64,000 nucleotides of DNA, taken from NCBI GenBank assembly GCA_036720245.1, contig DAIMNI010000001.1:62001-126000 (forward strand), given 5' to 3'. The notes under the pieces were generated by a model that was not told the DNA's origin, did no database searches, and saw only the letters and a program-made list of their open reading frames with translations. Shown piece after piece: positions 18,226 through 24,812 of this stretch. Position numbers and translations under genes: made by a program. Numbering within the stretch: the first letter of the stretch is position 1; the number at the start of each line of letters is the position of its first letter. This DNA is from JAAZMA01 sp036720245 (lineage in GTDB: Bacteria > Bacillota > Clostridia > Tissierellales > Tepidimicrobiaceae).

Positions 18226-19350
18226 TTAATAATTGGTAATTAATAAATGTTCAGTAGATCTATTATTTCGATTTTGGAAACTTACTAAATATTTTTTATC
18301 AAAAGCCAATACATTGAAACCTTTATTTAAATACAGTTCTCTAATTAGTTTTGTGCTTTTTATTACTAGCATGAATTTGGCTCCTGTATTATATAAATAG
18401 TTTGCAAGTCTCATTTGATCACTAGGGGTAAAGGACATTCCTACATAATCAGAAAACTCACTATCATATGGCGGATCTAGGAATATAAAATCATCTTTAC
18501 TAGGATTTATAGTTTCAAAAAAATCTTCGAAATCTAGATTGTATATTTCTGTTTTTTGTAAATGTTGTACTAAACCAGGGCTTTTTAAATAATCAATTTT
18601 TTTGCCAAAGTCCTTTCTATTATAGGACATTCCCCCATATGGCACATTAAATTTCCCCTGCTTATTATATCGAAACATACTAGCGTAACAGTATTCCCTA
18701 ATGAAATAAAAAATAGCTGTATGAAAAGGCAAGCTTATATTATACTTTTCTGCATTATTATATAAATGTCTAAAGTGCATATAATAGGCTGACTTGAATG
18801 CTGTCTCAATATTATTAACTACATCTTCATCTGGTAGTTTTCCTCGCTCCTGCTCAATTTTTTTCATTCTTCCAGTTCTTCTAATTAAATTTTTCTTTAT
18901 TTCTTTTATAAAATTTTCTATATTAATATTAAATGATGTAGATAGAACACCATTAAATTCATGAGCATTATTTAAAATAAATTCTACGATAAAATCATCT
19001 AATTCAGATTTATTTATTTTATCACAGGAATAATGCTTATATTTATCCACAAATAGTTGAGAATGTTTTTCCACAATTTTCTCTAAGGCCTTCCAATTAT
19101 AATATATGGCATCGATTTTATCATAAAATTCTTGATTTCCTTCTTGTAACATTTTATATAAATTAATTAATTCCTCAGATTTATCATTAATAATTATATC
19201 CTTATTTTCTATAGAAAGGTATACTGCTCCCCCACCTACAAAAGGCTCTAGATATCTATTATAGTTTTCTGGCACATTTGGGAGTATGTGAACTAATTCT
19301 TGCTCCTTTCCACCAGCCCATTTAATAAAAGGGGTTAATCTATCTTGCAT
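18226..19350 (-). CDS. DNA adenine methylase, D12 (Dam/DpnM) alpha class (M2)
   Basis: A 374-residue N6-adenine methyltransferase. It has the order of the D12 class: AdoMet-binding FIKWAGGKEQEL (about residues 8-19) and FVGGGAVYL first, catalytic FLDPPYDSEF much later (about residue 290). It opens the minus-strand restriction operon with an AAGGAGTG ribosome-binding site. It is longer than Dam or DpnM (about 270-285 residues), with an extended middle region that could hold the target-recognition part. The GATC-recognising fold fits a GGATC/GATCC target, but specificity is inferred. Confidence 0.92.
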   Translation of the reverse strand: MQDRLTPFIKWAGGKEQELVHILPNVPENYNRYLEPFVGGGAVYLSIENKDIIINDKSEELINLYKMLQEGNQEFYDKIDAIYYNWKALEKIVEKHSQLFVDKYKHYSCDKINKSELDDFIVEFILNNAHEFNGVLSTSFNINIENFIKEIKKNLIRRTGRMKKIEQERGKLPDEDVVNNIETAFKSAYYMHFRHLYNNAEKYNISLPFHTAIFYFIREYCYASMFRYNKQGKFNVPYGGMSYNRKDFGKKIDYLKSPGLVQHLQKTEIYNLDFEDFFETINPSKDDFIFLDPPYDSEFSDYVGMSFTPSDQMRLANYLYNTGAKFMLVIKSTKLIRELYLNKGFNVLAFDKKYLVSFQNRNNRSTEHLLITNY

Positions 19351-19378
19351 ATTTTCACTCCTTATTTTTTATAATTAA

Positions 19379-19406
19379 ATTATAACATAGAGATTGAAAT
19401 ACACAA
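19379..19406 (-). promoter_or_regulatory. Promoter of the methylase-restriction operon
   Basis: Read on the minus strand: TTGTGT, 16 bases, TATAAT with TG just upstream of the -10. It lies about 30-55 bases before the D12 methylase start. Confidence 0.6.
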
Positions 19407-19579
19407 AATAATTATATTAACTGGGTCTTATAGATAATATGGTAAACTAGTGAAGACTAAAGTAAAACTTGAGGGAAAAAATCACTAACTCAACTATCAC
19501 TTGCTTGAAAATAAAATAATAAATCTGCTATTATAAGATTATAGGAGACCCTAAAAATTATATGAAAGGGAGAATGCAG

Positions 19580-20209
19580 ATGTTCGATACGCAGAAGGTG
19601 GGAAGGAAAATAGCAAAGATGCGAAAAGCTAAAAATATGACTCAAATGGAATTGGCAGATACTATGAGTGTTAGTTATCAAGCAATTAGTAATTGGGAAA
19701 GGGGAAATTCTATGCCAGATATTTCAAAGTTACCAGATCTTGTTGAGATATTTGGTTGCAGTATAGATGAACTTCTCTCTAGTAGCGAAGAGACAGAACT
19801 ATTAAATAATATAATTTTAGGAAACACGGAGGAATATATAAAAGATAATCCAGTGGCTATAGACACTGTATCTAATGCAGCACCTATACTTAAACCAAAA
19901 CAAACAGAGGAGGTTGTGGAAATGGTATTAAATGAAAATACAATAAGTATATATGAACTAATGGAAATAGCCCCCTTTGTAGGGGAAGAATATTTGGATA
20001 AATTAGTGGAAAAGGTTGAGATCGTAGAAGATATATATGAATTATCAGCATTGATGCCATTTCTAAGTGAGGAAGCCTTAGGGAAATTGGCAAAACGTGT
20101 AGAACACATAGAAGATATAAATGATATAATGGTTTTAGCCCCTTTTTTAAGTGAGGAAACTTTAGCTGAATTGGCAATGAATATAGGAAAGGGGAAAAAA
20201 GAAAAATAG
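19580..20209 (+). CDS. XRE-family regulator with C-terminal helical repeats, possibly truncated
   Basis: The 209-residue protein has an N-terminal helix-turn-helix (about residues 5-60; NMTQMELADTMSVSYQAISN) like Cro/CI repressors. It is followed by repeats of about 33 residues ending in forms of 'APFLSEETLxELA' (MEIAPFVGEEYLDKL, SALMPFLSEEALGKL, MVLAPFLSEETLAEL). The start is the third in-frame ATG, the only one well spaced from an AAGGGAG site. The stop TAG is followed in frame by 19 codons that resume the repeat pattern (VLAPFL) to TAA at 20269, so the gene may have lost its tail. It lies between the restriction operon and the toxin locus. Targets are unknown; a role in controlling either neighbour is possible but unproven. 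Confidence 0.85.
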   Translation: MFDTQKVGRKIAKMRKAKNMTQMELADTMSVSYQAISNWERGNSMPDISKLPDLVEIFGCSIDELLSSSEETELLNNIILGNTEEYIKDNPVAIDTVSNAAPILKPKQTEEVVEMVLNENTISIYELMEIAPFVGEEYLDKLVEKVEIVEDIYELSALMPFLSEEALGKLAKRVEHIEDINDIMVLAPFLSEETLAELAMNIGKGKKEK

Positions 20210-20291
20210 AACTCTGTGATAAAGGGTATTTTAGAGATTACAACGGATGTATTAGCACCATTTTTGTAAAAAAATTTATGAATAAAAAGGT

Positions 20292-20320
20292 TTGACATAA
20301 TTTTACTATAATTGTATAAT
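20292..20320 (+). promoter_or_regulatory. Exact-consensus promoter of the type III TA locus
   Basis: TTGACA, 17 bases, TATAAT. Strong promoters are expected here because antitoxin RNA must be made in excess over toxin mRNA. The repeats begin 30 bases downstream. Confidence 0.88.
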
Positions 20321-20349
20321 AATATTAAGGATAGGAAACTATCAAATAA

Positions 20350-20429
20350 AAAGAGGAGACCCCATGCCTTAAGTTGGGATTATTTAAAGAGGAGACCCCA
20401 TGCCTTAAGTTGGGATTTGAAAAAGAGGA
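20350..20429 (+). ncRNA. toxI: ToxI-like antitoxin RNA: two 36-nt tandem repeats plus partial third
   Basis: Unit 1 (20350-20385) and unit 2 (20386-20421) share their first 32 bases exactly; a third copy stops after 8 bases (AAAGAGGA, 20422-20429). The unit begins AAAGAGGAG and contains CCCA and TGGG arms around a 10-base loop. In type III toxin-antitoxin systems the ToxN nuclease cuts its own repeat RNA at A-rich boundaries into units that fold as pseudoknots and inhibit it; every boundary here carries an AAA. Call rests on repeat length, position and the ToxN gene behind it. Confidence 0.85.
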
Positions 20430-20460
20430 TGAGGTAGTTTTACTACCTCATCTAGTCTTT
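20421..20460 (+). terminator. Attenuating terminator between ToxI repeats and toxN
   Basis: An 11-bp perfect stem (GATGAGGTAGT / ACTACCTCATC) with a TTT loop, extended by AAAAGA/TCTTTT, ends in a short T run 16 bases before the toxN start. Type III loci normally have such a leaky terminator to keep toxin mRNA low. Confidence 0.85.
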
Positions 20461-20475
20461 TAAAGGGTGATAAAT

Positions 20476-20895
20476 ATGGACAAAATTAGGTTTTTTAGAA
20501 TAGATTTAGATTACATAAAATATCTTTGGAATTATGATAATAGAGTGCAGTACAATATAAATGAATCTAATTCTTATAATAAAAGGAGACCATATATAGG
20601 GATTGTATTTAGGATAGGCAGTTTTAAATATTTTGCCCCATTAGAACATCCTAGAAAAAGCCATTTAAAATTAAAAAGCAACCCTCACATTTTGAAAATA
20701 AATAATGGGCGATATGGTTTAATTGCTTTTAACAATATGATACCAGTAAATGATTCTGAACTAATAAGCTTTAATTTTAAAGATGAGGATTTAGCTTACC
20801 AAAAGATATTAATAAACCAATTTATTTTTTGTGATAATAACAAAAAACATATTAGTTACCAAGCACAGAATACATATAACAAGGTTACGGTGTAA
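20476..20895 (+). CDS. toxN: ToxN/AbiQ-family type III toxin endoribonuclease, C-terminally truncated
   Basis: The 139-residue product matches the ToxN/AbiQ pattern: IDLDYIKYLWNYDNRV, then YIGIVFRIGSFKYFAPLEHPRKSH, then KINNGRYGLIAFNNMIPV, then YQKILINQFIF. Family members are mRNA-cleaving nucleases held inactive by repeat RNA, and several give phage resistance by abortive infection. The ATG is 4 bases after AAAGGGTGA. The frame stops at TAA, but the next codons still encode the conserved ToxN tail, so this is a premature stop. The usual Ser/Thr-Ser pair before PK/PR in the catalytic loop reads Glu-His here. Toxin activity is therefore doubtful. Confidence 0.85.
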   Translation: MDKIRFFRIDLDYIKYLWNYDNRVQYNINESNSYNKRRPYIGIVFRIGSFKYFAPLEHPRKSHLKLKSNPHILKINNGRYGLIAFNNMIPVNDSELISFNFKDEDLAYQKILINQFIFCDNNKKHISYQAQNTYNKVTV

Positions 20896-21027
20896 AAGGA
20901 ATCGTTTTTTGTAAATATATGTTGTGATTTTAAACTGTTAGAGAAAAAATGTTTAGGATATAAATCCTATTTGGAAATGGTAGAAGAAGTTTCTATCACA
21001 AAGGAAATAGATATAAAAAAGGATTGA
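20896..21027 (+). pseudogene. Detached C-terminal coding remnant of toxN
   Basis: Directly after the TAA and in the same frame, 43 codons read KESFFVNICCDFKLLEKKC and on to TGA. CCDFKLLEEKC-like tails are typical of ToxN proteins. Reading through the stop would give a 183-residue protein, close to usual family length. Confidence 0.8.
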
Positions 21028-21056
21028 GATTTAAAGAAACTAAAGACATTAAAGTG

Positions 21057-21090
21057 AAAAATCTGATAGGAATACCTATCAGATTTTGTT
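21057..21090 (+). terminator. Terminator after the toxN remnant
   Basis: A 13-bp perfect stem (AAAATCTGATAGG / CCTATCAGATTTT) with an AATA loop. Confidence 0.8.
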
Positions 21091-21170
21091 CCATGTACAA
21101 AGAAGATAAATTTAGAATTAAGCCTACAGACGAAATCATTAAAGATTTACATTTAGGAATAAAATATTAT

Positions 21171-21209
21171 ACCACCAGCCCATTTAATAAAAGGAACTAA
21201 TCTATCTTG
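21171..21209 (-). pseudogene. Fragment of a second D12 adenine-methylase gene
   Basis: On the minus strand 13 codons read QDRLVPFIKWAGG, matching residues 2-14 of the intact D12 methylase 2 kb upstream with one change (Thr to Val). The initiator ATG has become TTA and the frame hits a stop six codons later. Everything beyond the first motif is gone. Confidence 0.75.
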
Positions 21210-21217
21210 TAATATTC

Positions 21218-21226
21218 TGGTATAAT
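21218..21226 (+). promoter_or_regulatory. Extended -10 promoter before the LevR-like gene
   Basis: TGGTATAAT lies 20 bases before the ATG, immediately next to the methylase fragment. There is no clear -35 box. Confidence 0.5.
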
Positions 21227-21245
21227 ATAGGAAAGGGGGAGTATC

Positions 21246-21935
21246 ATGACTAGGATTGAAGAAGTATTAAATACATTAATTCTACTGGAAAAAACCTATC
21301 CAAATGGAGTATCTGCTACAGATATTGCAGAAGTTTTAGATGCTGATAGATCAAATATAAGTAGATATTTAAATATTCTTCATAGAGAAGGGAGATTGGA
21401 AAAATTAGATGGAAGGCCTGTACTCTATAAAAGTGATGACAAAAATAAAAATAGTTTAGATAAAATGGTAGGGGCAAATCAAAGTTTAGCTATACCTATT
21501 GAAAAGGCCAAAGCTGCTATATTATATCCACCAAAGGGGCTTCATACATTAATATTAGGGAAAACGGAAAATCTAGAATTTGTAGATGTACGGATTATTT
21601 CTGCCACTACAGAGAACCCAAAATCTAATTTATTCAGAACCCTTACTCGTAGGATTCCAACGATTATTACTTTACCACCAATTAAAGATAGAAGCTTATC
21701 TGAAAGATACACTTTTATAGAAACTTTTATAAGAGAAGAATCTCATCGCATAGGTAGAAGTATTTACATAAATAAAAATTCTATTATATCCTATTTATTA
21801 TACGATTGTCCAAACAATATAGGCCAACTTAAATCAGATATTCAATTAGCCTGTGCCAAAGCTTTTTTAAATTATAGATCTCAAAATACTGATTATATTA
21901 TAATTACCCAAGGGGAATATAGGCCTATTTTATAA
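21246..21935 (+). CDS. Shrunken LevR-type (sigma-54 PTS activator) regulator, AAA+ core deleted
   Basis: The 229-residue product joins two distant parts of a LevR-family protein. Residues 1-105 hold the N-terminal HTH (GVSATDIAEVLDADRSNISRYL) and the AAA+ entry (GANQSLAIPIEKAKAAILYP, GLHTLILG). It then jumps to the late AAA+ region (VDVRIISATTENP, TRRIPTIITLPP, NIGQLKSDIQLACAKAFL). Walker A, Walker B and the GAFTGA sigma-54 loop are missing, as are the C-terminal PRD and EIIA/B domains; full members are roughly 900 residues. Both deletions keep the frame. It may be a pseudogene or a DNA-binding-only derivative. It precedes EIIA-Lac and MupG genes. Confidence 0.8.
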   Translation: MTRIEEVLNTLILLEKTYPNGVSATDIAEVLDADRSNISRYLNILHREGRLEKLDGRPVLYKSDDKNKNSLDKMVGANQSLAIPIEKAKAAILYPPKGLHTLILGKTENLEFVDVRIISATTENPKSNLFRTLTRRIPTIITLPPIKDRSLSERYTFIETFIREESHRIGRSIYINKNSIISYLLYDCPNNIGQLKSDIQLACAKAFLNYRSQNTDYIIITQGEYRPIL

Positions 21936-22045
21936 ATTTGCTTATTTCCCCTAATTACATAAAATTATTTGATTATTTCTATATAATGTTTTAAAGTCTA
22001 TATATAAACAATTTTAGTAACAATATTATGCAAGGAGAGATGGAT

Positions 22046-22366
22046 ATGGATTTAGAAATGATAATAATGAATATAATAAATTATAGTGGAGAGGCTAGGA
22101 GTCTAAGTATGGAAGCTATACAATATGGGAAAAATAGAGACTTTGAGAAGGCAAGGGAAAATCTAGATAACGCAAATGAAAATATTTCTAAAGCCCATAA
22201 AAGTCAAACAAAATTAATTCAATCTGAGGCAAGAGGAGATAAACACGAATTTTCTCTACTTCTTGTTCATGCTCAGGATCATTTAATGAATGCTATAACT
22301 ATTAGAGATATGGCTAGAGAGTTTATAGATCTATATGAAGTTGTTTTAAAAGGAAAGGATGATTAA
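22046..22366 (+). CDS. PTS EIIA component, lactose/cellobiose family
   Basis: The 106-residue all-helical protein has the EIIA-Lac pattern IINYSGEARSLSMEAI near the start and LLVHAQDHLMNAI with the phosphorylated His (about residue 72). The start is the ATG 7 bases after AAGGAGAG; two upstream in-frame ATGs are too close to that site. No matching EIIB or EIIC is nearby. The next gene follows its stop without a gap, so it is linked to MupG-type disaccharide-phosphate metabolism. Confidence 0.9.
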   Translation: MDLEMIIMNIINYSGEARSLSMEAIQYGKNRDFEKARENLDNANENISKAHKSQTKLIQSEARGDKHEFSLLLVHAQDHLMNAITIRDMAREFIDLYEVVLKGKDD

Positions 22367-23458
22367 ATGCATAAATTAGGAATATCAATATATCCAGATA
22401 AATCTAATATAGAAGAAGATAAAAAGTATTTAGATTTAGCAAAGAAATTTGGTTTTGAAAGAGTGTTTACCAATTTATTATCTGTAGATGTAGATAAAGG
22501 ACAATCTTTTGAAAACTTTAAAGAGATTATAAAGTATGCAGAGAATTTAGATATGAAGGTAATAGCTGATGTATCCCCTAGTGTTTTTAAAAGTTTAGAT
22601 ATTCATTATACAGAATTAAAATTCTTTAAAGATCTAGGTCTTTCTGGTATTAGATTAGATTTAGGATTTAGTGGAATGGAAGAGGCCATTATGAGCTATA
22701 ATCCCTATAATTTAAAAATAGAAGTAAATATCAGTAGTGGGACTAAATATATAGAAAATATAATAAGCTATAGGCCAAATATAGAAAATATAATAGCTTG
22801 TCATAATTTTTATCCCCATAGATATACGGGATTATCTAGGAAGCACTTTATAGAAAGCACTGAACTTTTTAAAAAACATGGAATAAGGACCGCTGCCTTT
22901 GTTTCATCAAATAATGGAAGTTTTGGGCCTTGGGCTGTAAATGAAGGGCTACCTACCTTAGAAGAACATAGAGAACTGTCTATAGATGTTCAAACTAAGG
23001 ATTTATTAAATACGGACTTAATAGATGATATAATAATATCTAACTGTTATGCTTCTTTAGATGAATTAAAGGCTCTTGGTGAATTAGATAAAGATATTTT
23101 AGAGCTAAAGGTAGATTTAATAGATAATCTACCAGAAATAGAGAGAAAAATTATATTAGAAGAACCTCATTTTAATAGAGGAGATATTTCCGAATATATG
23201 ATAAGGTCAACTCAAAGTAGAGTTAAATATAAAGGACATGATTTTCAGGTAATAAACCCTAGAGATATAGAAAAAGGAGATATATTAATTGATAGTAGTT
23301 TGTATGGCCATTATGCAGGAGAATTGCAAATAGCATTAAAACCTATGAAGAATAGTGGTATAACCAGTGTAATGGGCAAAGTTATAGATGAGGAAATATA
23401 TTTATTAGATTATATTAGGCCTTGGCAAAGATTTAAATTGAGATTGCAAAAAAGGTAA
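22367..23458 (+). CDS. mupG: MupG-like 6-phospho-glycosidase (DUF871 family)
   Basis: The 363-residue protein has the DUF871 layout. It opens with LGISIYPDK, has a TIM barrel with FERVFTNLLSV, SGIRLDLGFSGMEEAI, ACHNFYPHRYTGLS and TAAFVSS, and ends with a small barrel (about residues 240-363) containing VINPRDIEKGDILIDSSLYG. MupG of S. aureus is 6-phospho-N-acetylmuramidase, splitting MurNAc-6P-GlcNAc taken up by a PTS. That substrate is likely here, but related members may act on other phospho-disaccharides. Its start abuts the EIIA stop. A hairpin with a T run follows. Confidence 0.85.
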   Translation: MHKLGISIYPDKSNIEEDKKYLDLAKKFGFERVFTNLLSVDVDKGQSFENFKEIIKYAENLDMKVIADVSPSVFKSLDIHYTELKFFKDLGLSGIRLDLGFSGMEEAIMSYNPYNLKIEVNISSGTKYIENIISYRPNIENIIACHNFYPHRYTGLSRKHFIESTELFKKHGIRTAAFVSSNNGSFGPWAVNEGLPTLEEHRELSIDVQTKDLLNTDLIDDIIISNCYASLDELKALGELDKDILELKVDLIDNLPEIERKIILEEPHFNRGDISEYMIRSTQSRVKYKGHDFQVINPRDIEKGDILIDSSLYGHYAGELQIALKPMKNSGITSVMGKVIDEEIYLLDYIRPWQRFKLRLQKR

Positions 23459-23483
23459 GTGGCTATGCTACCTATCTTTTTTG
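23448..23483 (+). terminator. Probable terminator after mupG
   Basis: A-rich AAAAAAGGTA and TACCTATCTTTTTT arms surround a short loop. The stem is imperfect and overlaps the end of mupG. Confidence 0.5.
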
Positions 23484-23570
23484 TTATATAATAAGGAAAT
23501 TGTAAATTCATAGACAAAACATCATAAAAGATATAAAATATAGGATAATGATAAAAAAGGAGCTAACAAT

Positions 23571-24794
23571 ATGCCAAAAGTATTAGTAATAGGTGGTGGG
23601 GCAGCAGGAATGATGGCTGCTATTACTGCTAAAAGAAAAGGGGCAGATGTATTAGTTTTAGAAAGAAATAATCGAGTGGGGAAAAAGATATTAGCTACTG
23701 GCAATGGAAGATGTAATTATACAAATGTAAATTTAAATATAGGTAATTTCCATGGGGAAAATCCTAAATTTGCCTATAGTCCACTATCTCAATTTGGGGT
23801 AGCAGAAACTATGGACTTTTTTGAGCGATTAGGTATAACACCTGCCATAGAAGACAATGGAAAAGTATTTCCATTATCATTTCAAAGCTCTAGTATATTA
23901 GATGTACTTAGATTTGAAATGGAGGATTTAGGAATTGAAGTTTTAACAGATTCCTTTGTAAAGGATATAGAAAAAGGAAATAATTTCTCCTTAATATTAA
24001 ACAATGGTAAAAAGATATATGGAGATAAAGTTATAATTGCTACAGGAGGGAATGCAGCACCAAATACTGGTTCTGATGGCTATGGCTATACTTTGGCCAA
24101 ATCTTTAGGCCATAGTATAATAGATGTATTCCCTGGACTTGTACAATTAAAATTGGAGGGGGGTATTTTTAAACAAATTGATGGGGTAAAAATCCTAGGA
24201 AAGGCAAGACTTTATAGGAAAGGGCAATTAATAAAGGAAGATACAGGAGATATACTTTTTACTAATTATGGCATATCAGGACCACCAATATTGCAGATTA
24301 GTAGAACAGCCTTAGAATATTTAAATGAAGGAAATAATGTAGAATTAGGTGTTTCTATTATACATACTAAAACACTAGAAGAATTAGAAGAATATTTAAA
24401 ATATAGATTTGAATTTATGCCAAAAAAGACCATAGAAACAGGCCTTATTGGCCTTATAAATAAACGATTAATACCTCCTATACTCAAAGAGGCCAATATA
24501 GATAGAAATAAGCAAATAGTCTATTTGACAAATGAGGAAATAAGGATGCTTTCTAATATATTGATAGATTGGAGATTTAATATAATAGGCAGTAAATCCT
24601 TTAAAGATGCACAAATTACAGCAGGTGGAGTTAATACTAATGAAATAAATTCCTCTACTATGGAATCTAAATTGGTAAAAGGATTGTTTTTCGCAGGGGA
24701 AGTAGTAGATATTGATGGGGATTGTGGTGGATTTAATTTGCAATGGGCCTGGTCATCAGGATATGTGGCAGGAGAAAATGCTAGTTTAGTATAG
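23571..24794 (+). CDS. HI0933-family FAD-dependent flavoprotein
   Basis: The 407-residue protein begins with the dinucleotide-binding VIGGGAAGMMAA and has GKKILATGNGRCNYTN, then IIATGGNAAPNTGSDGYGY, then a C-terminal FFAGEVVDIDGDCGGFNLQ, all marks of the HI0933/YhiN flavoprotein family. Some members are annotated as aminoacetone oxidases, but the physiological reaction is not settled. It lies 18 bp before an oxidoreductase gene, perhaps in one transcript that runs to lplA. Confidence 0.88.
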   Translation: MPKVLVIGGGAAGMMAAITAKRKGADVLVLERNNRVGKKILATGNGRCNYTNVNLNIGNFHGENPKFAYSPLSQFGVAETMDFFERLGITPAIEDNGKVFPLSFQSSSILDVLRFEMEDLGIEVLTDSFVKDIEKGNNFSLILNNGKKIYGDKVIIATGGNAAPNTGSDGYGYTLAKSLGHSIIDVFPGLVQLKLEGGIFKQIDGVKILGKARLYRKGQLIKEDTGDILFTNYGISGPPILQISRTALEYLNEGNNVELGVSIIHTKTLEELEEYLKYRFEFMPKKTIETGLIGLINKRLIPPILKEANIDRNKQIVYLTNEEIRMLSNILIDWRFNIIGSKSFKDAQITAGGVNTNEINSSTMESKLVKGLFFAGEVVDIDGDCGGFNLQWAWSSGYVAGENASLV

Positions 24795-24812
24795 AAACTG
24801 GAGGGTCAAAAA

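Noticed and set aside
19678..20298. Long antisense ORF (206 codons) over the XRE regulator
   Set aside because: It is the mirror of the repeat-rich coding strand, with Ser/Ile-rich low-complexity content and no ribosome-binding site.
20292..20460. CRISPR array
   Set aside because: The 36-bp units are directly adjacent with no spacers and sit between a promoter and a toxN gene, which fits a type III antitoxin RNA.
20350..20460. Tandem riboswitch
   Set aside because: No known aptamer core was found; exact 36-nt periodicity with an AAA at each boundary and a ToxN gene downstream explain it better.
20964..21200. A 78-codon open stretch over the toxN tail and its terminator, including MYKEDKFRIKPTDEI
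   Set aside because: It overlaps the better-supported toxN remnant in another frame and a terminator hairpin, lacks a ribosome-binding site at its possible starts, and matches no family I recognise.
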